Source of the DNA: Elioraea sp. Yellowstone
GTDB lineage: Bacteria; Pseudomonadota; Alphaproteobacteria; Acetobacterales; Acetobacteraceae
Assembly: GCF_006704265.1 (NCBI RefSeq)
Contig: NZ_VIKA01000017.1
Coordinates: 1 to 39,603 of the forward strand
Direction: 5' to 3'
Length of the DNA: 39,603 nucleotides
Part shown: piece by piece, positions 16,700 through 24,820 of the stretch
Layout of the letters: every line of letters begins with the position of its first letter
Position numbering within the stretch: position 1 is the stretch's first letter
Position numbers and translations under genes: made by a program
Notes under the pieces: generated by a model
Database searches by the model: none
Seen by the model: the letters and a program-made list of their open reading frames with translations, nothing else
What the model was told of the DNA's origin: nothing

Positions 16700-18364
16700 T
16701 CACGCCGCCGCGGCGTAGCCGGCGGCGCTCACCTGGTCGCGTCCGCCGCGCTTGGCGGCGTAGAGCGCGCGATCGGCGGCGGCGAGCAACACGCGCGGAT
16801 CCGCAGGTCCGATCGGGACGAGGGAGGCGGCGCCGATACTGGCCGTGACGATGCCGTACGGCGAGCCCTCATGCAGAAGCATGAGGTCATGCAGGGCCGC
16901 GCGGATGCGTTCGCCGACCGCGACCGCGCCGGCGAGGTCGATGTCCGGCAGCAGCACGGCGAACTCCTCGCCGCCGAGCCGGGCGACGAGGTCGTAGGGG
17001 CGCAGCTTCAGCCCGGCGAGCGCGGCGGCGACCCGCGTCAGGCAGGCATCGCCTTCGAGATGTCCGTAGCGGTCGTTGAACTGCTTGAAGTGGTCGATGT
17101 CGAGGATCAGCAGCGCGACCGGCAATCCCTCGCGCCGGGCACGGTTCCAGGCGGCGGCGAGCGCGGCATCGAAGGCACGCCGGTTGGCGAGTCCGGTCAG
17201 CGCGTCGCGTTCGGCCAGCCGCGACAGTTCCTCGTTCATCGCCGCCAGCTCGCGGTTCGCCTCGGCCAGCCGCTTCTCGCGCCGCGCGATCTCGTCCGCC
17301 ATCTGGGCGAAGGCACGGCGGAGTGTCGCGATCTCGCCGACCGTCGGCAGATCGGCGAGCGGCGGCAGCGGCGCGCCGTCGCGCACCGCCTCGGCCGCCC
17401 CGACCAGCGCCAGCAGCGGCCGGCCGATGCGCACCCGCGCCACCGCCAGCGCCAGCCCGAGCCCCGCCGCGGCGGCAGCCGCCATGAGGCCGAGAACGAT
17501 CAGGAACTCGCGCTCGATCGGCCGGACCACGGCCTCGCGGTCGGCCGCCACCGCGATCGCAAGCCCGGTGGAGTGGGTGTGGGCGAAGCCGACCAGCCGG
17601 TCCCTGCCGGCGAAGTCGGCGACCCGCGCCCACCCCACCGGCGCCGAGAGCACGGTCGTGACCAAGGGGTGATCGGACGGCCGATCCGCCGGTGGCAGGT
17701 CCGGGATGGCCGGCGCGGCCGCCAGCACGCGGCCATTCCCGCCGACGATCAGGGCGAACGGATCGAGGTCCTCGTCGCCGTCCATGGTGCGCACGATCCG
17801 TGCGAGCCAGGGCAGATCGAGCGAGGCCGAGAGCACCGCCGGCCGGTCGGCCCGGCCGGTGCCGGGAGGCCGGGGGATCGCGACGGCGATCGGCAGCACC
17901 ACCTCGCCCGACAGCCGCGAGACCACGGGGGAGCCGATCACAGGCCCGCCGGACCTGAGGGCGCGGCGCACCACGGGCCGGTCGCCCAGGTTCACCGCGG
18001 CGGTCGGCACGCCCTCGCTGGTGCAGAGGACGCGCCCGTCCTCGGCCACCACCACCAGACGCAGGATGAAGGGATGCGCGGCCGCGAGCTTCGCCGCGCG
18101 CGGCGCGCAGACCGCCCCGTCCGCCCACTCGGCGGCATCGGTCACGCCCACCTCGAGGGTGCGACCGACCGAGGCCAGCATCTCCTCGAACAGCCTGACC
18201 GCGGCGGCAGCCTCCTGCTGCTGGTGCAGCGCCGCGCGCTGTTCGGCATCGCGCCGCGATTCGCCGCCGAGATGCGCGAGCAGCAGCAGCGCCGGCGCGA
18301 CCGCGACCAGCATCAGGGCCAGCACCAGCCGGCCGAGGCCGCTGCGGAAGAAGGTCTGCGCCAT
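16700..18364 (-). CDS. Diguanylate cyclase with periplasmic dCache-like sensor and HAMP-like linker
   Basis: 554-residue membrane-bound signalling enzyme. Membrane helix 1 is at about residues 11-31. A periplasmic double-Cache-like sensor runs from about 35 to 283 (VVVAEDGRVLCTSEG and ALIVGGNGRVLA are the two PAS-like strands), and helix 2 is at about 286-308. A HAMP-like segment and a coiled coil (EIARREKRLAEANRELAAMNEELSRL) connect to the GGDEF domain. The active site is GGEEF at 464-468, an active variant, and an intact inhibitory I-site RPYD is at 455-458, exactly five residues upstream. It makes cyclic di-GMP with product inhibition, in response to an unknown extracytoplasmic ligand. The ATG at 18362-18364 is chosen because it places the first helix correctly. 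Confidence 0.92.
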   Translation of the reverse strand: MAQTFFRSGLGRLVLALMLVAVAPALLLLAHLGGESRRDAEQRAALHQQQEAAAAVRLFEEMLASVGRTLEVGVTDAAEWADGAVCAPRAAKLAAAHPFILRLVVVAEDGRVLCTSEGVPTAAVNLGDRPVVRRALRSGGPVIGSPVVSRLSGEVVLPIAVAIPRPPGTGRADRPAVLSASLDLPWLARIVRTMDGDEDLDPFALIVGGNGRVLAAAPAIPDLPPADRPSDHPLVTTVLSAPVGWARVADFAGRDRLVGFAHTHSTGLAIAVAADREAVVRPIEREFLIVLGLMAAAAAAGLGLALAVARVRIGRPLLALVGAAEAVRDGAPLPPLADLPTVGEIATLRRAFAQMADEIARREKRLAEANRELAAMNEELSRLAERDALTGLANRRAFDAALAAAWNRARREGLPVALLILDIDHFKQFNDRYGHLEGDACLTRVAAALAGLKLRPYDLVARLGGEEFAVLLPDIDLAGAVAVGERIRAALHDLMLLHEGSPYGIVTASIGAASLVPIGPADPRVLLAAADRALYAAKRGGRDQVSAAGYAAAA

Positions 18365-18530
18365 CGCTCTCCAGTGCGGCCCGAATCGTCGAGTCGCCGC
18401 ACCGGAGTCTCGCCGGCGGCGGTTAACGAACCGCCTATCGGACGCGCTCCGCTTGACGCCGCCTGCCGCCTGCCCGACGGTTGCGCAAGGCACACGCGGC
18501 GACTCAACGCCGCCTTCGGAGGGAACGACC

Positions 18531-19739
18531 ATGACACCACTGCGGCTCGCGGCGGCAGGGCTTGTCCTGCTCGCCTCGCCATCCCTTGCCCAGGCGCCCG
18601 CACAGGCGCCGGCCTGGGCGCAGGGCCGGCCGGACCACATGGCGAACAGCCCGCTCGCGCCCCATGCGCCGAAGATGACCGTCACCCCGCCGAACGAGGT
18701 GCCGCTGGACCGGCTGCGCGTGCCGGCGGGCTTCAAGGTCGAGCTCTGGGCGCACGGCATGCCCGGCGCGCGCATGATGGCGCTCGGCGACCGCGGCACG
18801 GTGTTCGTCGGCACGCGCGTGATCGGGCGGGTCTATGCCGTCACCGACCAGGGCGGAAGCCGCACCCACCGCATCCTGGCGCAGGGCCTGACCCAGCCGA
18901 ACGGCATCGCCTTCAGGGACGGCGCGCTCACCGTGATGGCGATCAACCAGGTGCTGCGCTGGGATGGGATCGAGGGCAGGCTCGACAATCCGGGCGCGCC
19001 CGCCGACCTGACGGCAGCCTTCAACCTGCCGCCGGACCAGCACCACGGCTGGAAGTTCACAGCCTTCGGGCCGGACGGGCGCATCTATACGAACATCGGC
19101 GTGCCGTGCAACATCTGCACCTTCGACCGCGACCGCTACGCGCTGATCGTCAGCTTCCGCGCGGACGGCTCGGACCGGCGCATCGAGGCGCGCGGCATCC
19201 GCAACTCGGTCGGCTTCGACTGGCATCCCACGACCCGCGAGCTCTGGGCCACCAACAACGGTCGCGACTGGGCCGGCAACGACGAGCCGCACGACACGCT
19301 GCACCGCATCCGCCGCTCCGGCAAGGATCACGGCTTCCCGTGGTGCGTGGGGAGCTGGGCCGATCCCGAGCCCTCGCTCGGCCGCCGCCAGTGCAGCGAG
19401 TTCGAGCAGCCCGCCGCCTCGCTCGGGCCGCACACCGCGCCGCTCGGCATGCGCTTCTACACCGGCACGATGTTCCCCGAGGCCTACCGCAACCAGGCCT
19501 TCATCGCCCGGCGCGGCTCGTGGAATCGCGAGCGGATGAGCGGCTACGACGTGGTCGTGGCGAAGATCGACGGCCAGGGCCGCGTGACCGCGGTCGAGCC
19601 GTTCCTGACCGGGCTGCTCGACGAGAACGCGCAGAAGTTCCACGGCCGGCCGGTGGACGTGCTGCAACTGCGCGACGGTTCGCTGCTGGTCAGCGACGAG
19701 CAGAACGGCGTGATCTACCGCATCAGCTACGGCGGCTGA
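18531..19739 (+). CDS. PQQ-dependent-type sugar dehydrogenase (L-sorbosone/glucose dehydrogenase family)
   Basis: 402-residue six-bladed beta-propeller enzyme. MTPLRLAAAGLVLLASPSLAQA is a clear Sec signal peptide with cleavage after SLAQA. The mature domain shows VPAGFKVELWAHGMPGARMMALG, LTQPNGIAF, DQHHGWKFTAFGPDGRIYTNIG, GIRNSVGFDWHPTTRELWATNNGRDWAGND and RKDHGFPWC-type motifs, the glucose/sorbosone dehydrogenase signature. The His and Arg that contact PQQ in soluble glucose dehydrogenases probably include those in QHHGWKF and IRNSVGF. The ATG at 18531 follows GGAGGG. It acts in the periplasm and should pass electrons to the cytochrome encoded by the coupled downstream gene. PQQ binding is inferred from family. 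Confidence 0.87.
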   Translation: MTPLRLAAAGLVLLASPSLAQAPAQAPAWAQGRPDHMANSPLAPHAPKMTVTPPNEVPLDRLRVPAGFKVELWAHGMPGARMMALGDRGTVFVGTRVIGRVYAVTDQGGSRTHRILAQGLTQPNGIAFRDGALTVMAINQVLRWDGIEGRLDNPGAPADLTAAFNLPPDQHHGWKFTAFGPDGRIYTNIGVPCNICTFDRDRYALIVSFRADGSDRRIEARGIRNSVGFDWHPTTRELWATNNGRDWAGNDEPHDTLHRIRRSGKDHGFPWCVGSWADPEPSLGRRQCSEFEQPAASLGPHTAPLGMRFYTGTMFPEAYRNQAFIARRGSWNRERMSGYDVVVAKIDGQGRVTAVEPFLTGLLDENAQKFHGRPVDVLQLRDGSLLVSDEQNGVIYRISYGG

Positions 19740-20305
19740 TGCGGCGCTTCCCCCTCGGGGCCGCGGCGCTGGCCGCGGCCCTTTTCTGCGCCCGCGCCGA
19801 GGCCGCGCCGGAACGCGCCGATCTCTGCGTCGCCTGCCATGGCGAGGGCGGCGTGTCGGCGCTCGAGAACGTGCCCTCGCTCGCCGGCCAGCCCGAGACC
19901 TTCCTCGCGCTGCAGATGATCCTGTTCCGCGAGCGGATCAGGAAGGTCGAGCCCATGGAGGTGGTGATGGAGGGCATCGCGGACGCCGATATCGAGGCGC
20001 TGGCGCGCTGGTATGCCGCGCTGCCGCCGCCTCCGTCCTCGCCCGTGCGGGATCCGGAACGGGTCGCGCGCGGCCGCGCGCTGTCCGCCGCGCATCGCTG
20101 CGGCGTGTGCCATCGTCCCGACTACTCCGGACAGAACCAGGTGCCGCGGCTCGCCGGCCAGCGCGAGGACTACCTGCTGCACGCGATGCTCGACTACCAG
20201 GCCGGCACGCGCCAGGGCACCGACACGACCATGCAGGGCGTGCTGCACGGGCTCTCGCCGCGCGACCTGGGCGACCTCGCGCACTATCTGGCGACGCTGC
20301 GGTAG
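19739..20305 (+). CDS. Dihaem cytochrome c (c4-like), coupled to sugar dehydrogenase
   Basis: 188-residue periplasmic cytochrome. The signal peptide is MRRFPLGAAALAAALFCARA. There are two c-type haem sites, CVACH (residues 30-34) and CGVCH (121-125), each followed by a c4-type pattern (NVPSLAGQP...; NQVPRLAGQRE...), with Met ligands probably in VEPMEVVM and TTMQGVLHGLS. The two domains are similar, as in cytochrome c4. Its ATG overlaps the TGA of the dehydrogenase (TGATG), so translation is coupled and the two proteins most likely form one electron-transfer unit. Confidence 0.92.
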   Translation: MRRFPLGAAALAAALFCARAEAAPERADLCVACHGEGGVSALENVPSLAGQPETFLALQMILFRERIRKVEPMEVVMEGIADADIEALARWYAALPPPPSSPVRDPERVARGRALSAAHRCGVCHRPDYSGQNQVPRLAGQREDYLLHAMLDYQAGTRQGTDTTMQGVLHGLSPRDLGDLAHYLATLR

Positions 20306-20369
20306 GGGGCACGGGGCGACCACGATGGTCCCCCCAGCTTCCCTCCGGAGAACGTCGCTCCCGCCGGGC

Positions 20370-20600
20370 GGCGCCTGCCTGCGGTGATCGTCAGCGACAA
20401 CGGCACGGAAGTGACCTCGGTGGCGGTGCTGCGCTGGGCGGGGGAGCGCGGCGTCGCATGGCACCGCATCGCGCCGGGCAGGCCGCAGCAGAATACGCCC
20501 ATGGAGAGCCTCACCGGCCGCCTGCGCGACGGATGCCTGAACGAGCGGGCGTTCAGCTCGCTGGCCGAGGCGCGTCGGCTGAGCGCCCGCGCGAAGGATC
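20370..20600 (+). pseudogene. IS3-family transposase remnant (integrase core fragment)
   Basis: A reading frame from 20384 encodes [18 protein letters not shown], then [18 protein letters not shown] and [21 protein letters not shown]. This is the middle-to-late DDE domain of IS3-type OrfB (DNG with the catalytic Asp, and MESL where VESF with the catalytic Glu is usual). The similarity stops around 20595, and neither the beginning of OrfB, nor OrfA, nor terminal inverted repeats are visible. The gap from 20306 to this fragment, and 20601-20784, hold nothing else I can support. It is a decayed insertion-sequence piece. Confidence 0.75.
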
Positions 20601-20784
20601 GGGGCGAGGGCGCTGCGCGAGGGCTCCGCGCCCTCGGCCCGATCCCCCCGACCAGGGCAGACGGAGGCGGATCCGAGTTGTCCGCGGCAGGAAAGCGGGG
20701 AGCACGTCAGATCCCACGCTCAGCCGACGCCGTGCGGAAGGGATTGCTGTGTCCTCTGGACACCTTCGGTCCCACAGCCGTGGT

Positions 20785-21065
20785 CGGCGATCGGCGTGCG
20801 CGGCGTGGCGGATGTCGTCGAGGCTCTCGAAGATGCGGCGGTCGAGGATCGGCTCGTTCGGCATCCGGGAGAACCTCTCGGCAGCGCCGTCGGTCTGGGC
20901 TGGCCGACGAAGGCGTAGCCCGGTGCCATGCTCCGGGCCCCGATCCGGGTGCTGGATCTCCTCGGCCATGAGGCAGCCGCCGTGATCGTGCGCAGCCGGG
21001 CGCCGCGGGCAGCGTCGCGGCCGAGATGGCAGAACGGCTTGCACAGCCGTCGCGATCTGCGCGCC
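20785..21065 (-). pseudogene. Second IS3-type transposase remnant, frameshifted
   Basis: On the minus strand, three-frame reading gives RDAARGARLR, then [38 protein letters not shown] and [19 protein letters not shown]. Together these match the DDE domain of a different IS3-family transposase (SDHG...F-x-x-PQTNG-x-x-ERFNRT-x-K...RIF). At least one frameshift separates the parts. It lies opposite to and downstream of the first remnant and comes from a different subgroup. No ends were found. The stretch 21066-21327 up to the transferase gene contains no gene that I can support. Confidence 0.65.
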
Positions 21066-21327
21066 GTGCCCGGCGCGGTGGAATGACGACCACGGCCTGC
21101 CCCCTTGGAGTCCGTCTCCAATCTCATGGGGATCCTGCGACGCGAACCCCGGGACGTTCACAATGACCGAGGACGGGGGCAGGCCTGGGCGCATGGCATC
21201 GCCGAGCTTCCCGACCGGCTGGGGAAGCGAGCGACCCGGCAGGGGATCTCCCCGCTCCGACCGGCAGGCTGGCCATGCGTCGTCCAGCTTGCCTTTGCCA
21301 TGCACTGGCGGCAGGGTCCGCGCCCCG

Positions 21328-22413
21328 ATGCAGACCATCACGCTCGCCGCGCTGCCCACGCATCTCGGCTTCGCGCTCGCGCTGGCCGCGCTCTCCGCCA
21401 TGGTCGTGTGGCTGGTGCTGCGGCTCGGCATCATGGACATGCCGAACGCGCGCTCCTCACATGTGCGCCCGACGCCGAAGGGCGGCGGCCTCGGCGTCGT
21501 GGTCGCGACGCTCGCCGGGCTGGTCGTGCAGTACAACGTCGCGACCATCGCACGCATCGAGGACACCTACTTCGTCGCCGTGCTGGTGGGAGCGGCGACC
21601 ATCGCCGCGGTCTCGCTCGCCGACGACGTGCTCGACTTCTCGTTCCGCTGGAAGCTCGCCGCGCAGGTCTTCGCCGCGCTGGTGCCGATGCCGTTCGGGC
21701 TGGTGCTGGACAGCGTCTCGCTGCCCTTCGTCGGGACCGTTCCGCTCGGGCCGATCGGCTGGCTCGCGACGCTGGCGTGGATCGTGTTCCTCACCAATGC
21801 GATGAACTTCATCGACGGGCTGGACGGGATGTGCGCCGGCATCGCCGTGATCGCCGCGCTCTTCCTCGCCGCGATCGCGATCGCCAACGGCGGCGCCTTC
21901 GTCTATGTCGCCTCCCTCGCGCTCGCCGCCGGCTGCGCCGGCTTCCTGCCGTTCAACATCCCGCGCGCGCGCATCTTCCTGGGCGACGTGGGCAGCCAGT
22001 TCATCGGCTACCTGTTCGCGGTGCTCGGCATCGCCGCGGCGCAGTTCGACACCGCGCGCGTCTCGATGTTCATCGTCCCGCTGCTGCTCGCCGCGCCGAT
22101 CCTCGACGTCGCGTTCACGCTCGCGCGCCGCCTGCTGAACGGCGAGCGGCTCGCCGAGGCGCATCGCGGCCATCTCTACCAGGTGCTGGCGCGGTCGGGC
22201 GTGGCACCGCTCGGGGTCAGCGCGCTCTACTGGGCGATGACGGCGCTCGCCGGTGTGGCTGGGTTCCGCTTCCTCGCGCTCTCGCCGCCGGCGAAGCTCG
22301 GCGTCGCGGTCGCGGCGGCGGGGCTGTTCTGCCTCTACGCGGCCTGGGTCGCCTGCCGCGCGCGGCGCGCCGGCATCACGGCGTGGTCGGGGGGCGCACC
22401 AGCTCGAAGGTGA
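21328..22413 (+). CDS. WecA/MraY-like undecaprenyl-phosphate sugar-1-phosphate transferase (glycosyltransferase family 4)
   Basis: 361-residue polytopic membrane enzyme with about ten hydrophobic helices. Family motifs appear in order: NARSSHVRPTPKGGG, the Mg-binding SLADDVLDF, NAMNFIDGLDGM, IFLGDVGSQFIG and HRGHLYQVL. This pattern is the WecA/WbpL/TagO branch (initiating transferases for surface polysaccharides) rather than MraY itself. It would load a sugar phosphate on undecaprenyl phosphate at the inner-membrane cytoplasmic face. The ATG at 21328 opens the first helix. The frame is open for 165 bp upstream through IS debris, which is not part of the protein. It overlaps the convergent YjbF-like gene by 38 bp. 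Confidence 0.9.
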   Translation: MQTITLAALPTHLGFALALAALSAMVVWLVLRLGIMDMPNARSSHVRPTPKGGGLGVVVATLAGLVVQYNVATIARIEDTYFVAVLVGAATIAAVSLADDVLDFSFRWKLAAQVFAALVPMPFGLVLDSVSLPFVGTVPLGPIGWLATLAWIVFLTNAMNFIDGLDGMCAGIAVIAALFLAAIAIANGGAFVYVASLALAAGCAGFLPFNIPRARIFLGDVGSQFIGYLFAVLGIAAAQFDTARVSMFIVPLLLAAPILDVAFTLARRLLNGERLAEAHRGHLYQVLARSGVAPLGVSALYWAMTALAGVAGFRFLALSPPAKLGVAVAAAGLFCLYAAWVACRARRAGITAWSGGAPARR

Positions 22414-23008
22414 GCGTCGGCCGGTCCGCGCCGATCCACTGCTCGGCGCGCCAGATCTGCCCGTCCTCGACGCCGACCCAGAAGCGATCGGTGAAGCGCG
22501 TGCCGTCGCGGCCCGAGCAGCTCTCGGCGACGCGCTCGGTCGCGTGCTCGATGTCGAGCACGGTGATGGTCTCGGCGCCGAGCGCACGGCCGGTGCACGA
22601 TACCGGCAGGCCCCAGACATTCGGCGCGACGTCGACGAGGCGCAGGTGCTGGCCGAGGCCGAGCGGCTTGGGCGGCGCGCCGTCGCGGAACCGCGTGTCG
22701 GTGAGCGCCTCGCCGAGCCCGGCCGTGCCGACCACCCGCCCGCCCTCGGTGACGATCGCCACCCGGTCGGCCGAGAGCCAGATCAGCCGCTCGTTCTGCA
22801 CCGAGTGCAGCACCAGGAAGGCCGGGCGGCGGCTGCCGAGCCGCACCAGCGCCGAAGCGTAGGGCACCGCCTCGGCGCGTTCGCGCGTCACGGGCGGGGT
22901 GTCGTCGGGCGCCACGGTCTCGGCGATCGCGCCCCACAGCCCCGCGTCACCCGAGCCGCAGCCGGCCGCGAGCAGCGGGAGCAGGAGGGCGAGTCGCCGG
23001 AACGCCAT
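22376..23008 (-). CDS. yjbF: YjbF/GfcB-family lipoprotein of exopolysaccharide export
   Basis: 210-residue outer-membrane lipoprotein candidate. MAFRRLALLLPLLAAGC is a lipoprotein signal with the lipobox Cys at residue 17. The remainder, with VPYASALVRLGSRRPAFLVL, ERLIWLSADRVAIVTEGGRVVGTAGLG, and WRAEQWIG near the end, matches the YjbF/group-4 capsule lipoprotein family (Pfam YjbF). Family members work with YjbG/GfcC and YjbH/GfcD in exopolysaccharide or capsule export. A YjbH is present 8 kb away at 31303-33408, and a large SLBB protein is at the right edge. It is convergent with and overlaps the WecA-like transferase gene. Confidence 0.8.
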   Translation of the reverse strand: MAFRRLALLLPLLAAGCGSGDAGLWGAIAETVAPDDTPPVTRERAEAVPYASALVRLGSRRPAFLVLHSVQNERLIWLSADRVAIVTEGGRVVGTAGLGEALTDTRFRDGAPPKPLGLGQHLRLVDVAPNVWGLPVSCTGRALGAETITVLDIEHATERVAESCSGRDGTRFTDRFWVGVEDGQIWRAEQWIGADRPTLTFELVRPPTTP

Positions 23009-23042
23009 ACGCGCGAGGCTACCATGAAGTCGCGCGCCTGCC

Positions 23043-23207
23043 GTGCAGGCTTCAGGCCGTGGTGAGGCCAGGGCCGCGGGGGCACGGCATGATGCAACCA
23101 CGAGCACCGCCCGCGACCACTTCCTCGCCCTCCATGCCGGCCCCGGCTTCGTCATGCCGAACGGCTGGGATGCCGCCTCGACGCCGATCTGCCGCCGCGA
23201 GGGCTTC
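23043..23207 (+). pseudogene. N-terminal fragment of a PEP mutase/isocitrate lyase-family gene
   Basis: The frame reads STARDHFLALHAGPGFVMPNGWDAASTPI then CRREGF. This matches the start of the PEP mutase/isocitrate lyase-like family (F-x-x-LH-x-G-x-FVMPNPWDAGSAR-x-L-x-x-x-GF). The similarity ends exactly where palindromic repeat copy B begins, at 23208. The rest of the roughly 260-residue enzyme is absent from the window. The frame then runs on through the repeat into a ChrB-like tail, so a 142-residue chimera is formally open from 23043 to 23471. Confidence 0.6.
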
Positions 23208-23333
23208 ATACCAGCCCGCCGAAGGCTTGACCTTCGGCGGGCTGGTACGGGGTCATGTTCGCGCGCGGCCGCCCCACCAGCCCCGCGCGCGATACCCTCC
23301 GCACAAAGGTCGAGCCTTTGTGCGGAGGGTATC
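23208..23333 (+). repeat. Composite palindromic repeat, copy B (complete, near-perfect hairpins)
   Basis: Hairpin P: perfect 17-bp arms 23209-23225 (TACCAGCCCGCCGAAGG) and 23231-23247 with loop CTTGA. Core: 23260-23290, differing from copy C at one base. Hairpin Q: perfect 19-bp arms 23291-23309 (GATACCCTCCGCACAAAGG) and 23315-23333 with loop TCGAG. The element sits exactly between the PEP-mutase-like and ChrB-like fragments. Compared with copy A, hairpin Q is nearly identical. Hairpin P has different arm bases but the same pairing, outer TACC and inner AAGG/CCTT. Confidence 0.85.
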
Positions 23334-23471
23334 ACAGCGCTCGGGCTCTCCGCGCTGTCCGCGCACGACGATCATGCCATGCTGCGCCACGGTTTCGCGT
23401 TCCATGACACGCTCTATCTGTGGTGCCGCGACCTGCAGGAGGAGACGCACGGATGGCCGCCGAAGGCATGA
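23334..23471 (+). pseudogene. C-terminal fragment of ChrB (chromate resistance protein)
   Basis: Immediately after the repeat the frame reads ALGLSALSAHDDHAMLRHGF, then AFHDTLYLWCRDLQEETHGW and PPKA, and stops at 23469-23471. The LGLS-x-x-x-x-DDHAML-x-x-G-x-x-x-YDALY-x-WCRD pattern is the end of the Chrome_Resist domain (ChrB C-terminal domain), as I recall it. ChrB normally lies directly before chrA, and this fragment overlaps the chrA start by 19 bp (or by ATGA if chrA starts at 23468). The N-terminal bulk of chrB is missing, replaced by the repeat and the PEP-mutase-like piece. Confidence 0.65.
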
Positions 23472-24820
23472 TGCGTGCGCCGGCGCCGACGGTTCCGTCC
23501 TTCGTCGAGGCCGCGCGGCTCTGGCTGGTGGTCGGGCTGCTGTCGTTCGGCGGGGCGGCGGGGCAGATCGCGATGATGCACCGCATGGTGGTGGAGGAGC
23601 GGCGCTGGGTCGGCGAGCGGCGCTACCTGAACGCGCTGAACTTCTGCACGCTGCTGCCCGGGCCCGAGGCGCAGCAGCTCGCGACCTATCTCGGCTGGTT
23701 GCTCCACGGGGTGGCGGGCGGGATCGCCGCCGGCGCGCTGTTCGTGCTGCCGGGAGCGGCGCTGATGGCGGTGCTCGCCGCGATCTACGGCCTCTACGGC
23801 CAGGTGGCGCTGGTCGAGGCGCTGTTCTTCGGTCTGAAGGGCGCCGTGCTCGCGATCATCGCCGAGGCGCTGTGGAAGATCGCGCGCCGCGCGCTGCACG
23901 GGCCTGTCGCGGTGGCGCTCGCGGGCGCGGCATTCCTCGCGCTGTTCGCGTTCCGGCTGCCGTTCCCGCTGGTGGTGCTGGGCGCGGGCGCGATCGGGCT
24001 CGCCGCCGGGTTCGCGGGGCGCGCATGGTTCACCGGCGCGGCGCACGGCAGGGAGGGCGCGGGGCCGGCGGTCGGGGCGATCGATCGGCTGCTCGACGAT
24101 CCGGCATCGGCCGGGCTGCACCGCGGGCGGGCGACGACCGCGCGGCGCGCCGGGATCGCCGCCCTCGCGCTCTGGCTCGCCACCGTCATCGCCTTCGCGC
24201 TGACCGGCGGCGTGTTCGGCGACATCGCCCTGTTCTTCGCCAAGATGGCGGTGGTGACCTTCGGCGGCGCCTACGCCGTGCTCGCCTGGGTCGCGCAGGA
24301 TGCCGTCCATCTCTACGGCTGGATCACGCCGGGCGAGATGGTGGACGGGCTGGCACTCGCCGAGACCACGCCCGGGCCGACCATCCTGGTGCTGCAGTTC
24401 GTCGCGCACTTGGCCGCGTTCCGCGAGGGCGGGCTCTGGGCCGGTGTCGCCGGCGGCGCGCTCTGCGTGTTCGTCACCTTCGCGCCCTCCTTCGCCTGGA
24501 TCTTCCTCGGCGGCCCGTCGGTGGAGCGGATCGCGGCACGGCGCGAGCTCGCCTCCGCGCTCGCCGCGATCACCGCCGCCGTGGTCGGGGTGGTGGCGAA
24601 TCTCGCCCTGGTGGTGGCGCTCCCGGTGCTGTTCGGCACCGTTGGTCAATGGCGGGCGGGGCCGGTGTCGCTCCCCGCGCCGGTTCTTTCCAGCATCGAT
24701 CCGCGTGCGGTGATCGTCGCGGCGGCAGGTTTCGCCGGGCTGTTCGCGATCGATCTCGGCCTGTTCCGCACCCTCGCGTTGTGTGCGGCGCTCGGCGTGG
24801 CGCTCAAGCTGATCGTCTGA
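23453..24820 (+). CDS. chrA: Chromate efflux transporter ChrA (two-domain, CHR family)
   Basis: 455-residue bidomain CHR transporter. The first domain begins ARLWLVVGLLSFGGAAGQIAMMHRMVVEERRWV and contains LLPGPEAQQLATYLGWLLHG. The second has AKMAVVTFGGAYAVLAWVAQ and LAETTPGPTILVLQFVAHLA. The repeated FGG and PGP motifs and about ten hydrophobic segments are diagnostic of long-chain CHR proteins. The ATG at 23453 has AGGAGGAG 8 nt upstream. An alternative ATG at 23468 would overlap the chrB-fragment stop as ATGA. It exports chromate from the cytoplasm. The regulator/partner ChrB is broken just upstream, so chromate-dependent control is probably lost or altered. Repeat copies bracket the gene. 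Confidence 0.9.
   Translation: MAAEGMMRAPAPTVPSFVEAARLWLVVGLLSFGGAAGQIAMMHRMVVEERRWVGERRYLNALNFCTLLPGPEAQQLATYLGWLLHGVAGGIAAGALFVLPGAALMAVLAAIYGLYGQVALVEALFFGLKGAVLAIIAEALWKIARRALHGPVAVALAGAAFLALFAFRLPFPLVVLGAGAIGLAAGFAGRAWFTGAAHGREGAGPAVGAIDRLLDDPASAGLHRGRATTARRAGIAALALWLATVIAFALTGGVFGDIALFFAKMAVVTFGGAYAVLAWVAQDAVHLYGWITPGEMVDGLALAETTPGPTILVLQFVAHLAAFREGGLWAGVAGGALCVFVTFAPSFAWIFLGGPSVERIAARRELASALAAITAAVVGVVANLALVVALPVLFGTVGQWRAGPVSLPAPVLSSIDPRAVIVAAAGFAGLFAIDLGLFRTLALCAALGVALKLIV

Noticed and set aside
16871-20305. A 1144-codon plus-strand open frame ending in the dihaem cytochrome
   Set aside because: Everything before 19739 is antisense to the diguanylate cyclase or out of frame with the dehydrogenase, with Arg/Gln-rich composition and no motifs. 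The cytochrome starts at the TGATG overlap.
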